From the NCBI RefSeq assembly GCF_000190575.1, contig NC_015164.1:2542001-2606000 (forward strand): DNA of 64,000 nt, read 5' to 3'. Positions 17,338 through 26,508 of this stretch are shown here, one piece after another (positions within the stretch are counted from its first letter, which is position 1; each line of letters opens with the position of its first letter). The position numbers and the translations under genes were made by a program. The notes under the pieces were generated by a model that saw only the letters and a program-made list of their open reading frames with translations, searched no databases and was not told where the DNA came from. The DNA comes from Phocaeicola salanitronis DSM 18170 (GTDB lineage Bacteria; Bacteroidota; Bacteroidia; Bacteroidales; Bacteroidaceae).

Positions 17338-17383
17338 GGTTAGAAATCAGTGTTGCACCGGATATTATTGGTTCTTAATTTTG
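17338..17383 (+). promoter_or_regulatory. Promoter with operator-like motif, copy 1
   Basis: GGTTAGAAATCAGTGTTGC (17338-17356) ends in a TTGC -33 box; 19 bases later comes TAATTTTG (17376-17383). The same motif at the same 38-base offset occurs at 17821-17866. Confidence 0.6.
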
Positions 17384-17412
17384 CATTCATATAACAAAAG
17401 CGAAATATCTGT

Positions 17413-17787
17413 ATGAACAAATCAGCTGGTATATTAGAAATTGAAGCAGGCATAACAGTAATGCACAATGGATTTGAACGTATTTTTAGTTCCGTTCCAA
17501 TTCACTTTGGCAAAGGTGTTTCTCTTGCAAACGGTGCTTATATTTATTGCACCGGAAAAGGTGATGACATCTATATAGGAGATTATAGTATTATAGGTGG
17601 GGAGCTTATTTTGTCTCCGGGAACAAGAATTGGCACTCATTGTTCTTTTGGTACTGGAACTATAATTGTTGCAGGTAGTTTTTGTATCGGAAATGGATGT
17701 GTCATGTCACATGGATGTACTATAACTCAGGATGTTCCTGACAATTCGCTTGTTATCGGCCGTAGAGGGTTGATATTCAATAAATAA
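17413..17787 (+). CDS. Small left-handed beta-helix (hexapeptide-repeat) protein
   Basis: A 124-residue protein made largely of hexapeptide repeats (VSLANGAYIYCTGKGDDIYIG, GGELILSPGTRIGTHCSFGTG, GNGCVMSHGCTITQDVPDNS), the left-handed beta-helix of acyltransferases such as LacA and NodL. A ..HGCTITQDVPDNSLVIG.. ending is typical of acetyltransferase coils, yet the protein is shorter than most trimeric acetyltransferases and I see no separate substrate domain. It has its own promoter carrying the shared motif and follows the LuxR-type regulator. It might acetylate a small molecule or sugar; the substrate is unknown. Confidence 0.6.
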   Translation: MNKSAGILEIEAGITVMHNGFERIFSSVPIHFGKGVSLANGAYIYCTGKGDDIYIGDYSIIGGELILSPGTRIGTHCSFGTGTIIVAGSFCIGNGCVMSHGCTITQDVPDNSLVIGRRGLIFNK

Positions 17788-17820
17788 AACTGGCATCTAT
17801 ATTGAACAGATGCAAAAAGT

Positions 17821-17866
17821 GGTTAGAAATCAGTATTGCGCACATCTTATATTCTATCTAATTTTG
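17821..17866 (+). promoter_or_regulatory. Promoter with operator-like motif, copy 2
   Basis: GGTTAGAAATCAGTATTGC (17821-17839) with TAATTTTG at 17859-17866, again 19 bases after TTGC. It drives the lipoprotein gene at 17925 and probably the one at 18729. Confidence 0.6.
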
Positions 17867-17924
17867 CAACCGCAAATAAATCACAAGGAAGTTGCAATTT
17901 GATAAAAATCAAATCAATATCACA

Positions 17925-18671
17925 ATGAAAAAATTGGTATTTATCGCAATCATTACAAGTCTTGCTATGACTGGATGCACCCAGAAAGAGTCAGAGAAAA
18001 AAGTAGGAAGTCCTGACAAGAAAGTTACAGCGGAAAACATTAAACTCGCTACATGCAATATCAATGTAGGAGGAATCCGTTTTACAAAGTCTAAAAACGG
18101 CGGAGAGAATGCTGTCACCCTTTTGGATGACACCCTCAAATTTGTGGCCGGTCCCCAAACGGATTATTTCCGTTCTCCGGACGGAAGCGTTGTAAATAGC
18201 TCTGCCGTCATCTTTACAGAGGTTGACAACACGAAGCCTTTCACTTTTACGGCTAAAGTACAGCCGGACTTCACCGAAACCGGAACATACTCGGCTGGTG
18301 TGCTATACGCATACGAGAATGATACGCATTGTCAAAAACTATGTTTCGAACAGGATGAATATGGTGTTCATCGTGTGGTGTCTGTTCGCACAATAGGCAC
18401 TTCCGATGACAATAACCATCAGGCAATTATCGGTCCGTGGGTTTATATGAGATTATCATCCGATGGCACTACTCTTGGCAGTTATTTCTCAGAGAATGGA
18501 GAAATATGGCACATGGCTCGTCTCTACAAGAATGATTTTCCGGAAAAGCTGCTTCTTGGCCTGAGTTCCCAAAGTCCTAAAGACGATGCACACACCTGCT
18601 ATTTCACAGAAATATCGCTTAAGCAAGAGGCTGTTGCCAATTTTCGCATAGGTAAACTCAACGAGGAATAA
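17925..18671 (+). CDS. Lipoprotein, DUF1349-like concanavalin-A fold
   Basis: Starting at the ATG at 17925 (an in-frame start at 17892 would bury the signal peptide), the protein opens with MKKLVFIAIITSLAMTGC, a lipoprotein signal with Cys18. The remaining 230 residues resemble DUF1349 proteins: a beta-sandwich with FTAKVQPDF..YSAGVLYAYEND and LGLSSQSP strands. It pairs with the next gene, which has the same organisation and clearer DUF1349 features. Both are probably periplasmic or surface-anchored sugar-binding or lyase-related proteins of unknown substrate. It is expressed from a promoter with the operator-like motif. Confidence 0.65.
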   Translation: MKKLVFIAIITSLAMTGCTQKESEKKVGSPDKKVTAENIKLATCNINVGGIRFTKSKNGGENAVTLLDDTLKFVAGPQTDYFRSPDGSVVNSSAVIFTEVDNTKPFTFTAKVQPDFTETGTYSAGVLYAYENDTHCQKLCFEQDEYGVHRVVSVRTIGTSDDNNHQAIIGPWVYMRLSSDGTTLGSYFSENGEIWHMARLYKNDFPEKLLLGLSSQSPKDDAHTCYFTEISLKQEAVANFRIGKLNEE

Positions 18672-18728
18672 ATTCCACACCTTAGTACTATTATCAGATT
18701 TTAACAAACATATTGAACATTTCAACAA

Positions 18729-19478
18729 ATGAAGAGAAATCAATTTTTCATAGCATTGTCGCTGCTTGCATGCACTCTGTTGTCATGTCAAAATGAGAAA
18801 CAACAACCGTCAACAGCAAACAAATCAAATATGGGAAAAAATGACACAATCTTAAAGCCATTTGTGGCGGAAAACTTGTTTTGGATCCGTGAGCCCCAAA
18901 AATATACAATCACGGACTCTTTGATTACAATCGTTTCAGAACCTCACACCGACCTGTGGCAGCGCACCTATTATGGGTTCAGCAACGACAATGCTCCAGT
19001 GCTGCAAATGAAAACCTCTAACATGTTCTTTTCTTTCACTGTAAAGACATCGTTCAACAGTTCGGCCTTGTTCGATCAGTGCGGAATCGCAATCTATCTT
19101 GACAGTGACAACTGGATGAAGGCGTCAATTGAATACGAGAACGAGGAATATCAGAGATTGGGTAGTGTTGTGACAAACAATGGATATTCCGATTGGGCCA
19201 CGCATGACATTCCCTCTTCCATAAAGGAAATGTGGTATCGTCTTAGCCGTCGGGGAAGCGATTATTATATAGAGACAAGTCTTGACGGTACCACTTTCCA
19301 CCAAATGCGTACATTCCATTTGGATAAGGGTGATGGAGAGATTTCGTTCGGAATATATGCGGCAAGCCCGGTTGACCATTCATTCACCGCACAGTTCTCT
19401 GAAATGAAAGTCGGCGAGTGTAAATGGCAGCCATGGTCAGCGGAAGATACAGGATTCAAACAGACTGCAAACAAGTAA
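18729..19478 (+). CDS. Lipoprotein with DUF1349 domain
   Basis: A 249-residue lipoprotein: signal MKRNQFFIALSLLACTLLSC with Cys20, a short polar linker, then a full DUF1349 domain (FWIREPQKYTITDS, a TDLWQRTYYGF turn, FDQCGIAIYLDSDNWMKASI, a SDWATHDIP strand and MWYRLSRRGSDYYIETSLDG). DUF1349 folds like concanavalin-A lectins and occurs alone or on glycoside hydrolases. It lies 57 bases after the previous lipoprotein gene and likely shares its transcript. A hairpin follows at 19526-19561. Carbohydrate binding is plausible but not shown. Confidence 0.75.
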   Translation: MKRNQFFIALSLLACTLLSCQNEKQQPSTANKSNMGKNDTILKPFVAENLFWIREPQKYTITDSLITIVSEPHTDLWQRTYYGFSNDNAPVLQMKTSNMFFSFTVKTSFNSSALFDQCGIAIYLDSDNWMKASIEYENEEYQRLGSVVTNNGYSDWATHDIPSSIKEMWYRLSRRGSDYYIETSLDGTTFHQMRTFHLDKGDGEISFGIYAASPVDHSFTAQFSEMKVGECKWQPWSAEDTGFKQTANK

Positions 19479-19525
19479 ACTGTAATCCAAAGAAAAATTA
19501 AGGTCATAATGTCCAAATAGAAAGA

Positions 19526-19561
19526 TTTACCCCTGTCACAGATAACTGTTACGGGGGTAAA
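19526..19561. terminator. Hairpin after the DUF1349 genes
   Basis: TTTACCCC..ACAG pairs with CTGT..GGGGTAAA around ATAA, with two mismatches. The downstream tail is only moderately T-rich on either strand, so this is a probable terminator or processing hairpin. Confidence 0.5.
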
Positions 19562-19633
19562 TTCTTCAAAAATGGAATTTTTATATTCATTTGCAATATG
19601 ATGTTGCAATATGTCTTTTTTAATTAGCTTAAG

Positions 19634-20827
19634 ATGAATATTCTTCATAACCAACATAAACATCTGCTTGTTTCCAATCGTGTTGCCTTTATGATAATAG
19701 GGGTTCTCGAGGCTGCGTGGGCACCGCTTGTACCATACGTCAAGAGTTCTTTTGCAATAGACGAGGGTACTCTTGGGGTACTTATGCTGTGCAGTGGTTT
19801 TGGCTCTATCTGCGCACTTCCGCTTTCTGGCTTTCTTGTAAATCATTTTGGTGCAAAGAAGGTGGTTTATGTGTCGGGATTGCTGATGGCTTTCGCATTG
19901 TTAGCAATAAGCCTACTTATAAATATATGGCTGACAGGTGTGATGCTTATATTTTTCGGAGGTTGTACCATCACCATTGATGTTGCGGCAAACATGAATG
20001 GTGTTACCGTCGAGCGCATGACGGGACGGCATCTTATGTCTGGTTTTCATGGCGGCTATTCGTTGGGTACACTGATTGGTGCCGGAGCGATGAGCGTGCT
20101 GTTTACTTTGGGACTCATACCTAAATGGGCTGTTGTTATTTGTATGGTGTTCATATTGCTTGCGCTGGTATTCGGATGTAAGGATTTGTTGCCGAAAGAA
20201 GAATTTGTGTTGTCTGACGCACCTGTTGAGAAGCTAAGAAAAAATAAATTATATATTCCTCCTATGGTTATCGTGGTTGGATTGTTGTGCTTTATCATGT
20301 ATGCCTCGGAGGGTGCTGTGATGGGTTGGTCGGCAATATTTGTCAATCAAGAGCGTGGCGTTGACATGTCCATGGCTGGTTTCTTCTATACGGCATTTGC
20401 TGTATCAATGACCATTATGAGGCTCTGTGGAGACAAAACCGTAAATCGATTGGGACAAAGATTTGTAGTGGCTGGAGGAGCGTTACTCATTGCTGTCGGT
20501 TTCATGATTGTAGTATTAGTTGATAGTTCCGTTGCTGCTGTCGCCGGCTTTGCGATTGTCGGTTGCGGTGCCGCCAATGTGGTTCCTCAATTGGTTTCCT
20601 TCGCGGCACATATCAAAGGAATGGCTGTACACAACATTATCAGTTTCATTAATGCCCTTGGATATTCGGGGATACTCCTCGGTCCAGTAATAATCGGATT
20701 CGTAGGGAAACAATATGGTTTACATATATCATTTGTCGGAATTGCTGTTTTTGCTTTAATTGTTGCGGTTGTTTCGTCTATAATATTGAAATCCAAACAG
20801 ACTATATCGCAAACAGATATAAGCTAA
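19634..20827 (+). CDS. MFS transporter
   Basis: A 397-residue major facilitator with about twelve hydrophobic segments. The first cytoplasmic loop carries the MFS signature region (GFLVNHFGAKKVVYVSG) and residues about 20-60 resemble YbjJ/FucP-like members (LEAAWAPLVPYVKSSF, DEGTLGVLMLCSGFGS). A second-half loop NRLGQRFV follows. Substrates in this branch are sugars or small metabolites, but nothing in the sequence fixes this one. It lies 155 bases after the DUF1349 lipoproteins in the same direction and probably belongs to the same island. The upstream gap contains a direct repeat of TTGCAATATG. Confidence 0.8.
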   Translation: MNILHNQHKHLLVSNRVAFMIIGVLEAAWAPLVPYVKSSFAIDEGTLGVLMLCSGFGSICALPLSGFLVNHFGAKKVVYVSGLLMAFALLAISLLINIWLTGVMLIFFGGCTITIDVAANMNGVTVERMTGRHLMSGFHGGYSLGTLIGAGAMSVLFTLGLIPKWAVVICMVFILLALVFGCKDLLPKEEFVLSDAPVEKLRKNKLYIPPMVIVVGLLCFIMYASEGAVMGWSAIFVNQERGVDMSMAGFFYTAFAVSMTIMRLCGDKTVNRLGQRFVVAGGALLIAVGFMIVVLVDSSVAAVAGFAIVGCGAANVVPQLVSFAAHIKGMAVHNIISFINALGYSGILLGPVIIGFVGKQYGLHISFVGIAVFALIVAVVSSIILKSKQTISQTDIS

Positions 20828-21084
20828 ACTTTCGCGAGCCTGTGAAACTATATGTGTACATGCCTGCAACTAAAAAAAGTTTTTGAGGCATTTTCGCTTC
20901 TGTGATAAGGAAGATAGCGGGCTATCTGACGAAAAACAGGAGCGAAAAGGACAAAAAAATCGCCCAAATCATCGCACGATAAATTCAAAACAGCTTCTAA
21001 AAAAATGCGCTCATTATCTGCAAGAGCATAGCCTTAATCATCAAAACACCCCACTGCATACCTTCCGGCACAAGGATATATTCT
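20828..21084. other. Gene-free stretch with nested hairpin
   Basis: TTTTCGCTtCTGT (20891-20903) pairs with ACAGgAGCGAAAA (20936-20948), enclosing GATAG..CTATC (20913-20926). No coding region is convincing. Confidence 0.5.
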
Positions 21085-21172
21085 ATGTTCTCGATATGAA
21101 AACCGTACGGTTTCCATATCAAAACCATACGGTTTCCAATTCAAGGCCGTACGGTTTTCATATCGAGAACAT
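21085..21172. repeat. 88-base palindromic array, three copies of AAACCGTACGGTTT
   Basis: Three short palindromes at 21099-21115, 21121-21137 and 21143-21158 lie within an outer inverted repeat whose 26-base arms (ATGTTCTCGATATGAAAACC and onward) are complementary without mismatch. It lies between the MFS and ABC transporter genes. Confidence 0.75.
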
Positions 21173-21338
21173 AAAATGAAGCCTATAGATTCACCAAACT
21201 GACAGAGGCAAAAACGAAAACCATTCTGCCTCCTGCCGAAAAGCCGTAAACGGGATTTTGCCCAACAATTTTGCTTCAAGGACATTGAATTACGGGAAAT
21301 TGCACTATCTTTGCACCTTATAAATCATCCGTTCCCTT

Positions 21339-23171
21339 ATGAAAGAATTTTTCCAACTCATGCGGCGATTCGTTTCGCCCTATAAAAGATATGTCATGGC
21401 GGCGGTTGTGCTGAACATCCTTTCCGCCATCTTTAACGTGTTTTCCTTCTCCCTGCTCATCCCGATACTGAACATTTTGTTCAAGACGGGCGACCCGGAC
21501 AAGGTTTATTCTTTCATGGAATGGGGAAGCGGAGACATTAAGGACGTGGCGGTCAATAATTTCTATTATTACGCTTCGCGGATGATTGAAGTGTTCGGCA
21601 CATCCACCACCCTCTTGTGGCTGGGGCTGTTTCTTGCCGGAATGACTTTATTGAAAACAGCATGCTATTTCGGTTCATCCGCAGTCATGATTCCGCTCCG
21701 TACGGGAGTGGTGCGCGACATCCGCATCATGGTCTACTCGAAGGTGATGCACCTGCCGCTCAGCTTCCTTTCCGATGAACGGAAAGGCGACATCATTGCC
21801 CGCATGAGCGGAGACGTAAGCGAAATCGAAAACTCCATTACCAGCTCGCTCGACATGCTGCTGAAAAACCCGATTCTCATCATCTCCTATTTTGCCACTC
21901 TGATTATTACCAGCTGGCAACTCACGCTCTTCACGATTGTCGTGCTTCCGGTAATGGGATGGATTATGGGAAGAGTGGGAAGAAAGCTGAAGCGCAAATC
22001 CCTCGCCGCACAAAACAAATGGAGCGAAACCATGTCGCAACTGGAAGAGACCCTGGGCGGAATGCGCATCATCAAAGCGTTTATTGCCGAAGACAAAATG
22101 ATAAGCCGCTTCGTAAAGTGCAGCAATGAGTTCCGCGATGCCACCAACCGTGTAGCCATGCGCCAAAGCCTTGCCCATCCGATGAGCGAATTCCTGGGCA
22201 CGGTCCTGATTGTACTGGTATTGTGGTTTGGCGGTTCGCTTATCCTAAGCGACGCCTCCCCGATTGACGCGCCCACCTTTATTTTCTATATGGTCATCCT
22301 GTACAGCATCATCAACCCGCTGAAAGACTTTTCGAAAGCAGGATATAGCATTCCGAAAGGGCTGGCTTCCATGGAACGCGTGGATAAAATCCTGAAAACA
22401 GAAAACCCCATAAAGGAACGCCCCGATGCCGAACACATCACCGAGATGAAAGAAGGGCTGGAGTTCCGCCATATTTCGTTCAGCTACGGAACACACGAAG
22501 TGCTTCACGACATCAGCCTGAGCATTCAGAAAGGCGAAACCATTGCCTTGGTAGGGCAAAGCGGCTCCGGGAAGTCTACCTTGGTCGACCTTGTCCCCCG
22601 TTTCCACGATGTGCAAAAAGGCGAGATACTTATCGACGGGAAAAACATCAAAGATTTAGCCGTAAAGGACCTGCGGAGCCTGATAGGGAACGTAAACCAG
22701 GAAGCGATTCTTTTCAACGACAGTTTCTACAACAACATCACTTTCGGGGTGGACAACGCAACGATGGAAGAAGTAGTAGCCGCCGCAAAAGTCGCCAATG
22801 CCCACGAATTTATCATGGAAAGCGAAGAGGGATACGACACCAACATCGGCGACAGGGGATGCAAGCTCTCCGGAGGCCAGCGCCAGCGCATCTCCATTGC
22901 CCGCGCCATCCTGAAGAACCCGGCTATCCTGATACTGGACGAAGCGACCTCCGCCCTCGACACCGAAAGCGAACGCCTGGTACAAGAAGCCTTGGAACGC
23001 CTCATGAAAACCCGTACTACGATAGCCATCGCGCACCGCCTCTCCACAATCAAGAATGCCGACCGCATCTATGTGCTTTATGAAGGCAGAATCGTAGAAT
23101 GCGGCAAACACGAAGAGCTGCTTCAGAAGAACGGATATTACAAACGGCTGAACGACATGCAGGCGTTGTAA
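21339..23171 (+). CDS. ABC exporter, MsbA-like (permease-ATPase fusion)
   Basis: A 610-residue half-transporter. The N-terminal 330 residues have about six membrane helices; the C-terminal nucleotide-binding domain has Walker A GQSGSGKST (about 407-415), signature LSGGQRQR (about 510), Walker B ILILDEATSALD (about 530) and the H-loop in AHRLSTI. The organisation and the N-terminal FVSPYKRYVMAAVVLNILSA match Bacteroidetes MsbA-type exporters, which flip lipid A or other lipids at the inner membrane as homodimers. It is a single-gene unit converging on purN across an inverted repeat. The lipid substrate is assumed from the family only. Confidence 0.85.
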   Translation: MKEFFQLMRRFVSPYKRYVMAAVVLNILSAIFNVFSFSLLIPILNILFKTGDPDKVYSFMEWGSGDIKDVAVNNFYYYASRMIEVFGTSTTLLWLGLFLAGMTLLKTACYFGSSAVMIPLRTGVVRDIRIMVYSKVMHLPLSFLSDERKGDIIARMSGDVSEIENSITSSLDMLLKNPILIISYFATLIITSWQLTLFTIVVLPVMGWIMGRVGRKLKRKSLAAQNKWSETMSQLEETLGGMRIIKAFIAEDKMISRFVKCSNEFRDATNRVAMRQSLAHPMSEFLGTVLIVLVLWFGGSLILSDASPIDAPTFIFYMVILYSIINPLKDFSKAGYSIPKGLASMERVDKILKTENPIKERPDAEHITEMKEGLEFRHISFSYGTHEVLHDISLSIQKGETIALVGQSGSGKSTLVDLVPRFHDVQKGEILIDGKNIKDLAVKDLRSLIGNVNQEAILFNDSFYNNITFGVDNATMEEVVAAAKVANAHEFIMESEEGYDTNIGDRGCKLSGGQRQRISIARAILKNPAILILDEATSALDTESERLVQEALERLMKTRTTIAIAHRLSTIKNADRIYVLYEGRIVECGKHEELLQKNGYYKRLNDMQAL

Positions 23172-23174
23172 ATA

Positions 23175-23292
23175 TGCTAATAAATAATGTGCCAATGTGT
23201 TAATGTGCTAATGTGTCAATGAACAATGTGCTAATGTGAAAAACAGATTGGCATATTAACACATTGTTTATTAGCACATTATTTATCAGCAC
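23175..23292. repeat. 118-base inverted repeat between convergent genes
   Basis: TGCTAATAAATAATGTG (23175-23191) pairs with CACATTATTTATCAGCA (23276-23292), one mismatch. Inside are repeated AATGTGCTAATGTG units and their complements. It can serve as a bidirectional terminator and belongs to the short repeat families seen throughout this window. Confidence 0.6.
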
Positions 23293-23297
23293 ATGAA

Positions 23298-23858
23298 TTA
23301 ACGCACCAGACTTTCTATCACCTCGGGATAATATTGGTATTCCAACTGATGTACACGCTCTGCCAACGTTTCGGGGGTATCATCGGGCAATACCGGACAC
23401 TTTGCCTGAAAAATATAATCCCCCTCATCATACCGCTCATTAATATATTGAATGGTAATGCCGCTTTCTTTCTCGCCCGCATCCAATACCGCTTCGTGCA
23501 CATGGATGCCATACATGCCTTTCCCTCCGAACTTCGGGAGCAAAGACGGATGTATGTTTACTATCCGTTGCGGATAAGCATGCAAGATATCATCAGGAAT
23601 ACGCAATAAAAAACCTGCCAATACGACAAAGTCCGCCCTGTATTCCCGCAACACCAGCAATGCCTCTCCCGATGCGAATCCGGCAGAAGTAACTACCCTG
23701 CACGGGACATGCAACCGCCCGGCACGCTTAACCACTCCGGCAGTTGCGCGCGATGCGATAACCACCGATACATTTATCTCTTCTTTTTCTTCAAAATAAC
23801 GGATGAGCCGTTCGGCATTCGTACCTTCACCCGAAGCCAAAATTGCGATATTTTTCAT
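23298..23858 (-). CDS. purN: Phosphoribosylglycinamide formyltransferase
   Basis: PurN transfers formyl from 10-formyltetrahydrofolate to GAR in purine synthesis. The 186-residue protein has the N-terminal nucleotide-site motif ILASGEGTN, the catalytic Asn-His stretch IVNIHPSLLPKFGGKGMYG and the Asp loop YDEGDYIFQ. The start at 23858 (MKNIAILASGEG) fits the family; the longer frame from 23912 adds 18 unconserved residues. It is transcribed opposite to, and ends near, the ABC exporter gene, and is divergent from acpP. Confidence 0.93.
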   Translation of the reverse strand: MKNIAILASGEGTNAERLIRYFEEKEEINVSVVIASRATAGVVKRAGRLHVPCRVVTSAGFASGEALLVLREYRADFVVLAGFLLRIPDDILHAYPQRIVNIHPSLLPKFGGKGMYGIHVHEAVLDAGEKESGITIQYINERYDEGDYIFQAKCPVLPDDTPETLAERVHQLEYQYYPEVIESLVR

Positions 23859-24011
23859 ATTTTTGTCCTTTTTCGTGCACATAATATATAAAAATGTGCA
23901 AAGAAAGTGCATTTATTTGCCCGAATATTTGTATAGAACGAGAAATATTTATTCCTTTGCACCGAAAATTAAACAAAATTATTCTATTTATAAACTTAAA
24001 ACAAGAAAATT

Positions 24012-24248
24012 ATGTCTGAAATCGCATCAAAAGTACAGAAAATCATCGTTGATAAACTGGGTGTAGAAGAATCAGAAGTTACTCCGGCTGCTAGCTTCAC
24101 TAACGATTTGGGTGCAGACTCTTTGGATACTGTAGAACTGATCATGGAATTCGAAAAAGAATTCGGTATTTCTATTCCTGACGACCAGGCAGAAAAAATC
24201 CAAACTGTAGGCGACGCTATTTCTTATATCGAAGCTAACGCAAAATAA
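24012..24248 (+). CDS. acpP: Acyl carrier protein
   Basis: A 78-residue acidic ACP with the phosphopantetheine site DSLD at Ser37 ([18 protein letters not shown]). It carries growing fatty acyl chains. The gene is followed 12 bases later by fabF and then rnc, the usual acpP-fabF-rnc operon of Bacteroidetes. A likely -7 box TTCCTTTG lies at 23950-23957. The high lysine/glutamate content and smooth codon use suggest strong expression. Confidence 0.97.
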   Translation: MSEIASKVQKIIVDKLGVEESEVTPAASFTNDLGADSLDTVELIMEFEKEFGISIPDDQAEKIQTVGDAISYIEANAK

Positions 24249-24260
24249 GTAATTCTGTAT

Positions 24261-25526
24261 ATGGAATTAAAAAGAGTTGTAGTAACAGGTCTTGGTGCGG
24301 TTACTCCGGTTGGCAATACGGTTCCCGAATTTTGGGAAAACCTGGTGAACGGAGTAAGCGGGGCAGGACCTATTACTCATTTTGATGCATCTAAGTTCAA
24401 GACCCAGTTCGCTTGCGAAGTAAAGAACTTCAATGCCACTGACTTCATCGACCGCAAAGAAGCCCGCAAAATGGACTTATATACCCAGTATGCGGTAGTA
24501 GCAGCCAAAGAAGCGGTAACCGATGCCGGTCTTGACACGGAAAAAGAAGACTTGAACAAAATCGGAGTCATTCTGGGCGTAGGTATCGGAGGTATACATA
24601 CGTTCGAAGAAGAAGTAGCCGGATACGAAAAGACCAAAGATACCATCGGTCCTAAATTCAATCCGTTCTTTATTCCTAAAATGATTGCCGACATCGCTTC
24701 CGGACAGATTTCCATCATGTACGGATTCCACGGACCGAACTTTACCACGACTTCTGCATGCGCTTCCTCTTCGAATGCCATTGCAGATGCGTTCAATTAT
24801 ATCCGCTTGGGCAAAGCCAACATCATCGTGACAGGCGGCGCCGAAGCTGCTATCTTCCCTGCAGGCGTTGGAGGTTTCAATGCCATGCATGCCCTTTCTA
24901 CCCGCAACGATGACCCGCAACGTGCCTCACGCCCGTTCAGCGGAAGCCGTGACGGTTTTGTAATGGGTGAAGGTGCAGGATGCCTGATTCTGGAAGAACT
25001 GGAACATGCCAAAGCACGCGGAGCCAAGATTTATGCGGAACTTGCCGGCGTAGGCGCTTCGGCAGATGCTTATCACCTGACAGCTTCCCATCCTGAAGGA
25101 TTAGGAGCCAAACTGGTGATGATGAACGCATTGGAAGATGCCGGTATGCAACCGGAAGATATCGACTATATCAATGTACACGGAACTTCTACCCCTGTAG
25201 GCGATGTTTCTGAAGTGAAAGCCATCAAAGACGTGTTCGGAGAACATGCCTACAAGCTGAACATCAGTTCTACCAAATCCATGACCGGACACCTGCTGGG
25301 CGCAACCGGAGGAGTAGAAGCCATCGCCTGCGTACTGTCTGTTAAGAATGACATTGTACCCCCGACCATCAACCACGAAGAAGGAGATAACGATGAAAAC
25401 ATCGACTATACCCTGAACTTTACTTTCAACAAGGCACAGGAACGCACTGTCCGTGCGGCGTTGAGCAATACATTTGGTTTCGGTGGACACAATGCATGTG
25501 TAATCATTAAAAAATACACTGAATAA
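24261..25526 (+). CDS. fabF: 3-oxoacyl-[ACP] synthase II
   Basis: KAS II condenses malonyl-ACP with acyl-ACP in fatty-acid elongation. The 421-residue protein has the Cys-His-His triad: Cys167 in TTSACASSSNA, His in NVHGTSTPVGD and His in SMTGHLLGATGG. The C-terminal SNTFGFGGHNACVI is the family ending. It lies between acpP and rnc with gaps of 12 and 3 bases, clearly one operon. Confidence 0.97.
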   Translation: MELKRVVVTGLGAVTPVGNTVPEFWENLVNGVSGAGPITHFDASKFKTQFACEVKNFNATDFIDRKEARKMDLYTQYAVVAAKEAVTDAGLDTEKEDLNKIGVILGVGIGGIHTFEEEVAGYEKTKDTIGPKFNPFFIPKMIADIASGQISIMYGFHGPNFTTTSACASSSNAIADAFNYIRLGKANIIVTGGAEAAIFPAGVGGFNAMHALSTRNDDPQRASRPFSGSRDGFVMGEGAGCLILEELEHAKARGAKIYAELAGVGASADAYHLTASHPEGLGAKLVMMNALEDAGMQPEDIDYINVHGTSTPVGDVSEVKAIKDVFGEHAYKLNISSTKSMTGHLLGATGGVEAIACVLSVKNDIVPPTINHEEGDNDENIDYTLNFTFNKAQERTVRAALSNTFGFGGHNACVIIKKYTE

Positions 25527-25529
25527 ACT

Positions 25530-26507
25530 GTGTTTGGCAATATAACAGATAAGATAAGACTCCTCTTCCGCAAGGACAAGGAGCCTTATCTTTGTTTTTA
25601 CCGGATGACCGGATTCTATCCGCGGAACATCGACATCTACAAACAGGCATTGCTCCACAAATCATCTTCAATCAAGAATGAAAAAGGCCGCTTGCTGAAC
25701 AATGAACGTCTGGAATTCTTAGGCGATGCGATATTGGACGCTGTCGTGGCAGATATCGTATACAAGAGATTTGAAAAAAAACGCGAAGGATTCCTTACCA
25801 ATACGCGTTCTAAAATCGTGCAACGAGAAACATTAAACCATATAGCCGTACAAATCGGACTGGATAAACTGGTGAAATTCACCACGCGCCAGTCTTCGCA
25901 CAACAGTTATATGGGCGGCAATGCTTTCGAAGCGCTTATCGGGGCACTTTACCTGGACAGAGGCTATCGGGCATGCAAGAAATTCATGGAAGAACGCATC
26001 ATCAGCCAATACCTTGACATCGATAAACTCTCGCGTAAAGAAGTCAACTTCAAGTCAAAGCTTATCGAATGGAGCCAGAAGAACAAGTTTCAAATAGCGT
26101 TCAATCTGGTTAACCAATCGCTTGACGATGAACTGAATCCGATTTTCAATACGCAAATTCTTGTGGAAAATGTTCCGGCAGGAACCGGGAAAGGATACTC
26201 GAAAAAAGAATCACAACAGGAAGCGGCACACGAGACTTTGAAAAAAATCAAGTCTGACCCTCAATTCATAGATGCGATTTTTGCATCAAAAGCCGAAAGA
26301 GAGAAAGACACGGAACCGGTGTATACAGAAGATTCTCCCAGCGTAATGGAGACCAACGAGGTTAAAACAACCGTTGATGTACGGGAAGAACTCATAACAG
26401 AACGCTATGATGATACGGAACGCATCATAGCAGAAGCGGAAGAAGCCGCATTCAAAGAAGAAATTCAAGAAAAGACATCAGCCGATTCCGAAGAGGAACG
26501 CATATAG
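25530..26507 (+). CDS. rnc: Ribonuclease III with acidic C-terminal extension
   Basis: RNase III cleaves double-stranded RNA in rRNA and mRNA processing. The N-terminal nuclease domain has NERLEFLGDAILD (58-70) and the second metal-site region NAFEALIGALYLDRGY (about 130-145); a dsRNA-binding domain covers about 178-247 (SYSKKESQQEAAHETLKKI-type end). The start is a GTG at 25530, three bases after the fabF stop, and MFGNITDKIRLLFRKDK matches Bacteroides homologues. Residues about 250-325 are an acidic low-complexity tail absent from E. coli RNase III (226 residues); its role is unknown. Confidence 0.92.
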   Translation: MFGNITDKIRLLFRKDKEPYLCFYRMTGFYPRNIDIYKQALLHKSSSIKNEKGRLLNNERLEFLGDAILDAVVADIVYKRFEKKREGFLTNTRSKIVQRETLNHIAVQIGLDKLVKFTTRQSSHNSYMGGNAFEALIGALYLDRGYRACKKFMEERIISQYLDIDKLSRKEVNFKSKLIEWSQKNKFQIAFNLVNQSLDDELNPIFNTQILVENVPAGTGKGYSKKESQQEAAHETLKKIKSDPQFIDAIFASKAEREKDTEPVYTEDSPSVMETNEVKTTVDVREELITERYDDTERIIAEAEEAAFKEEIQEKTSADSEEERI

Positions 26508-26508
26508 A

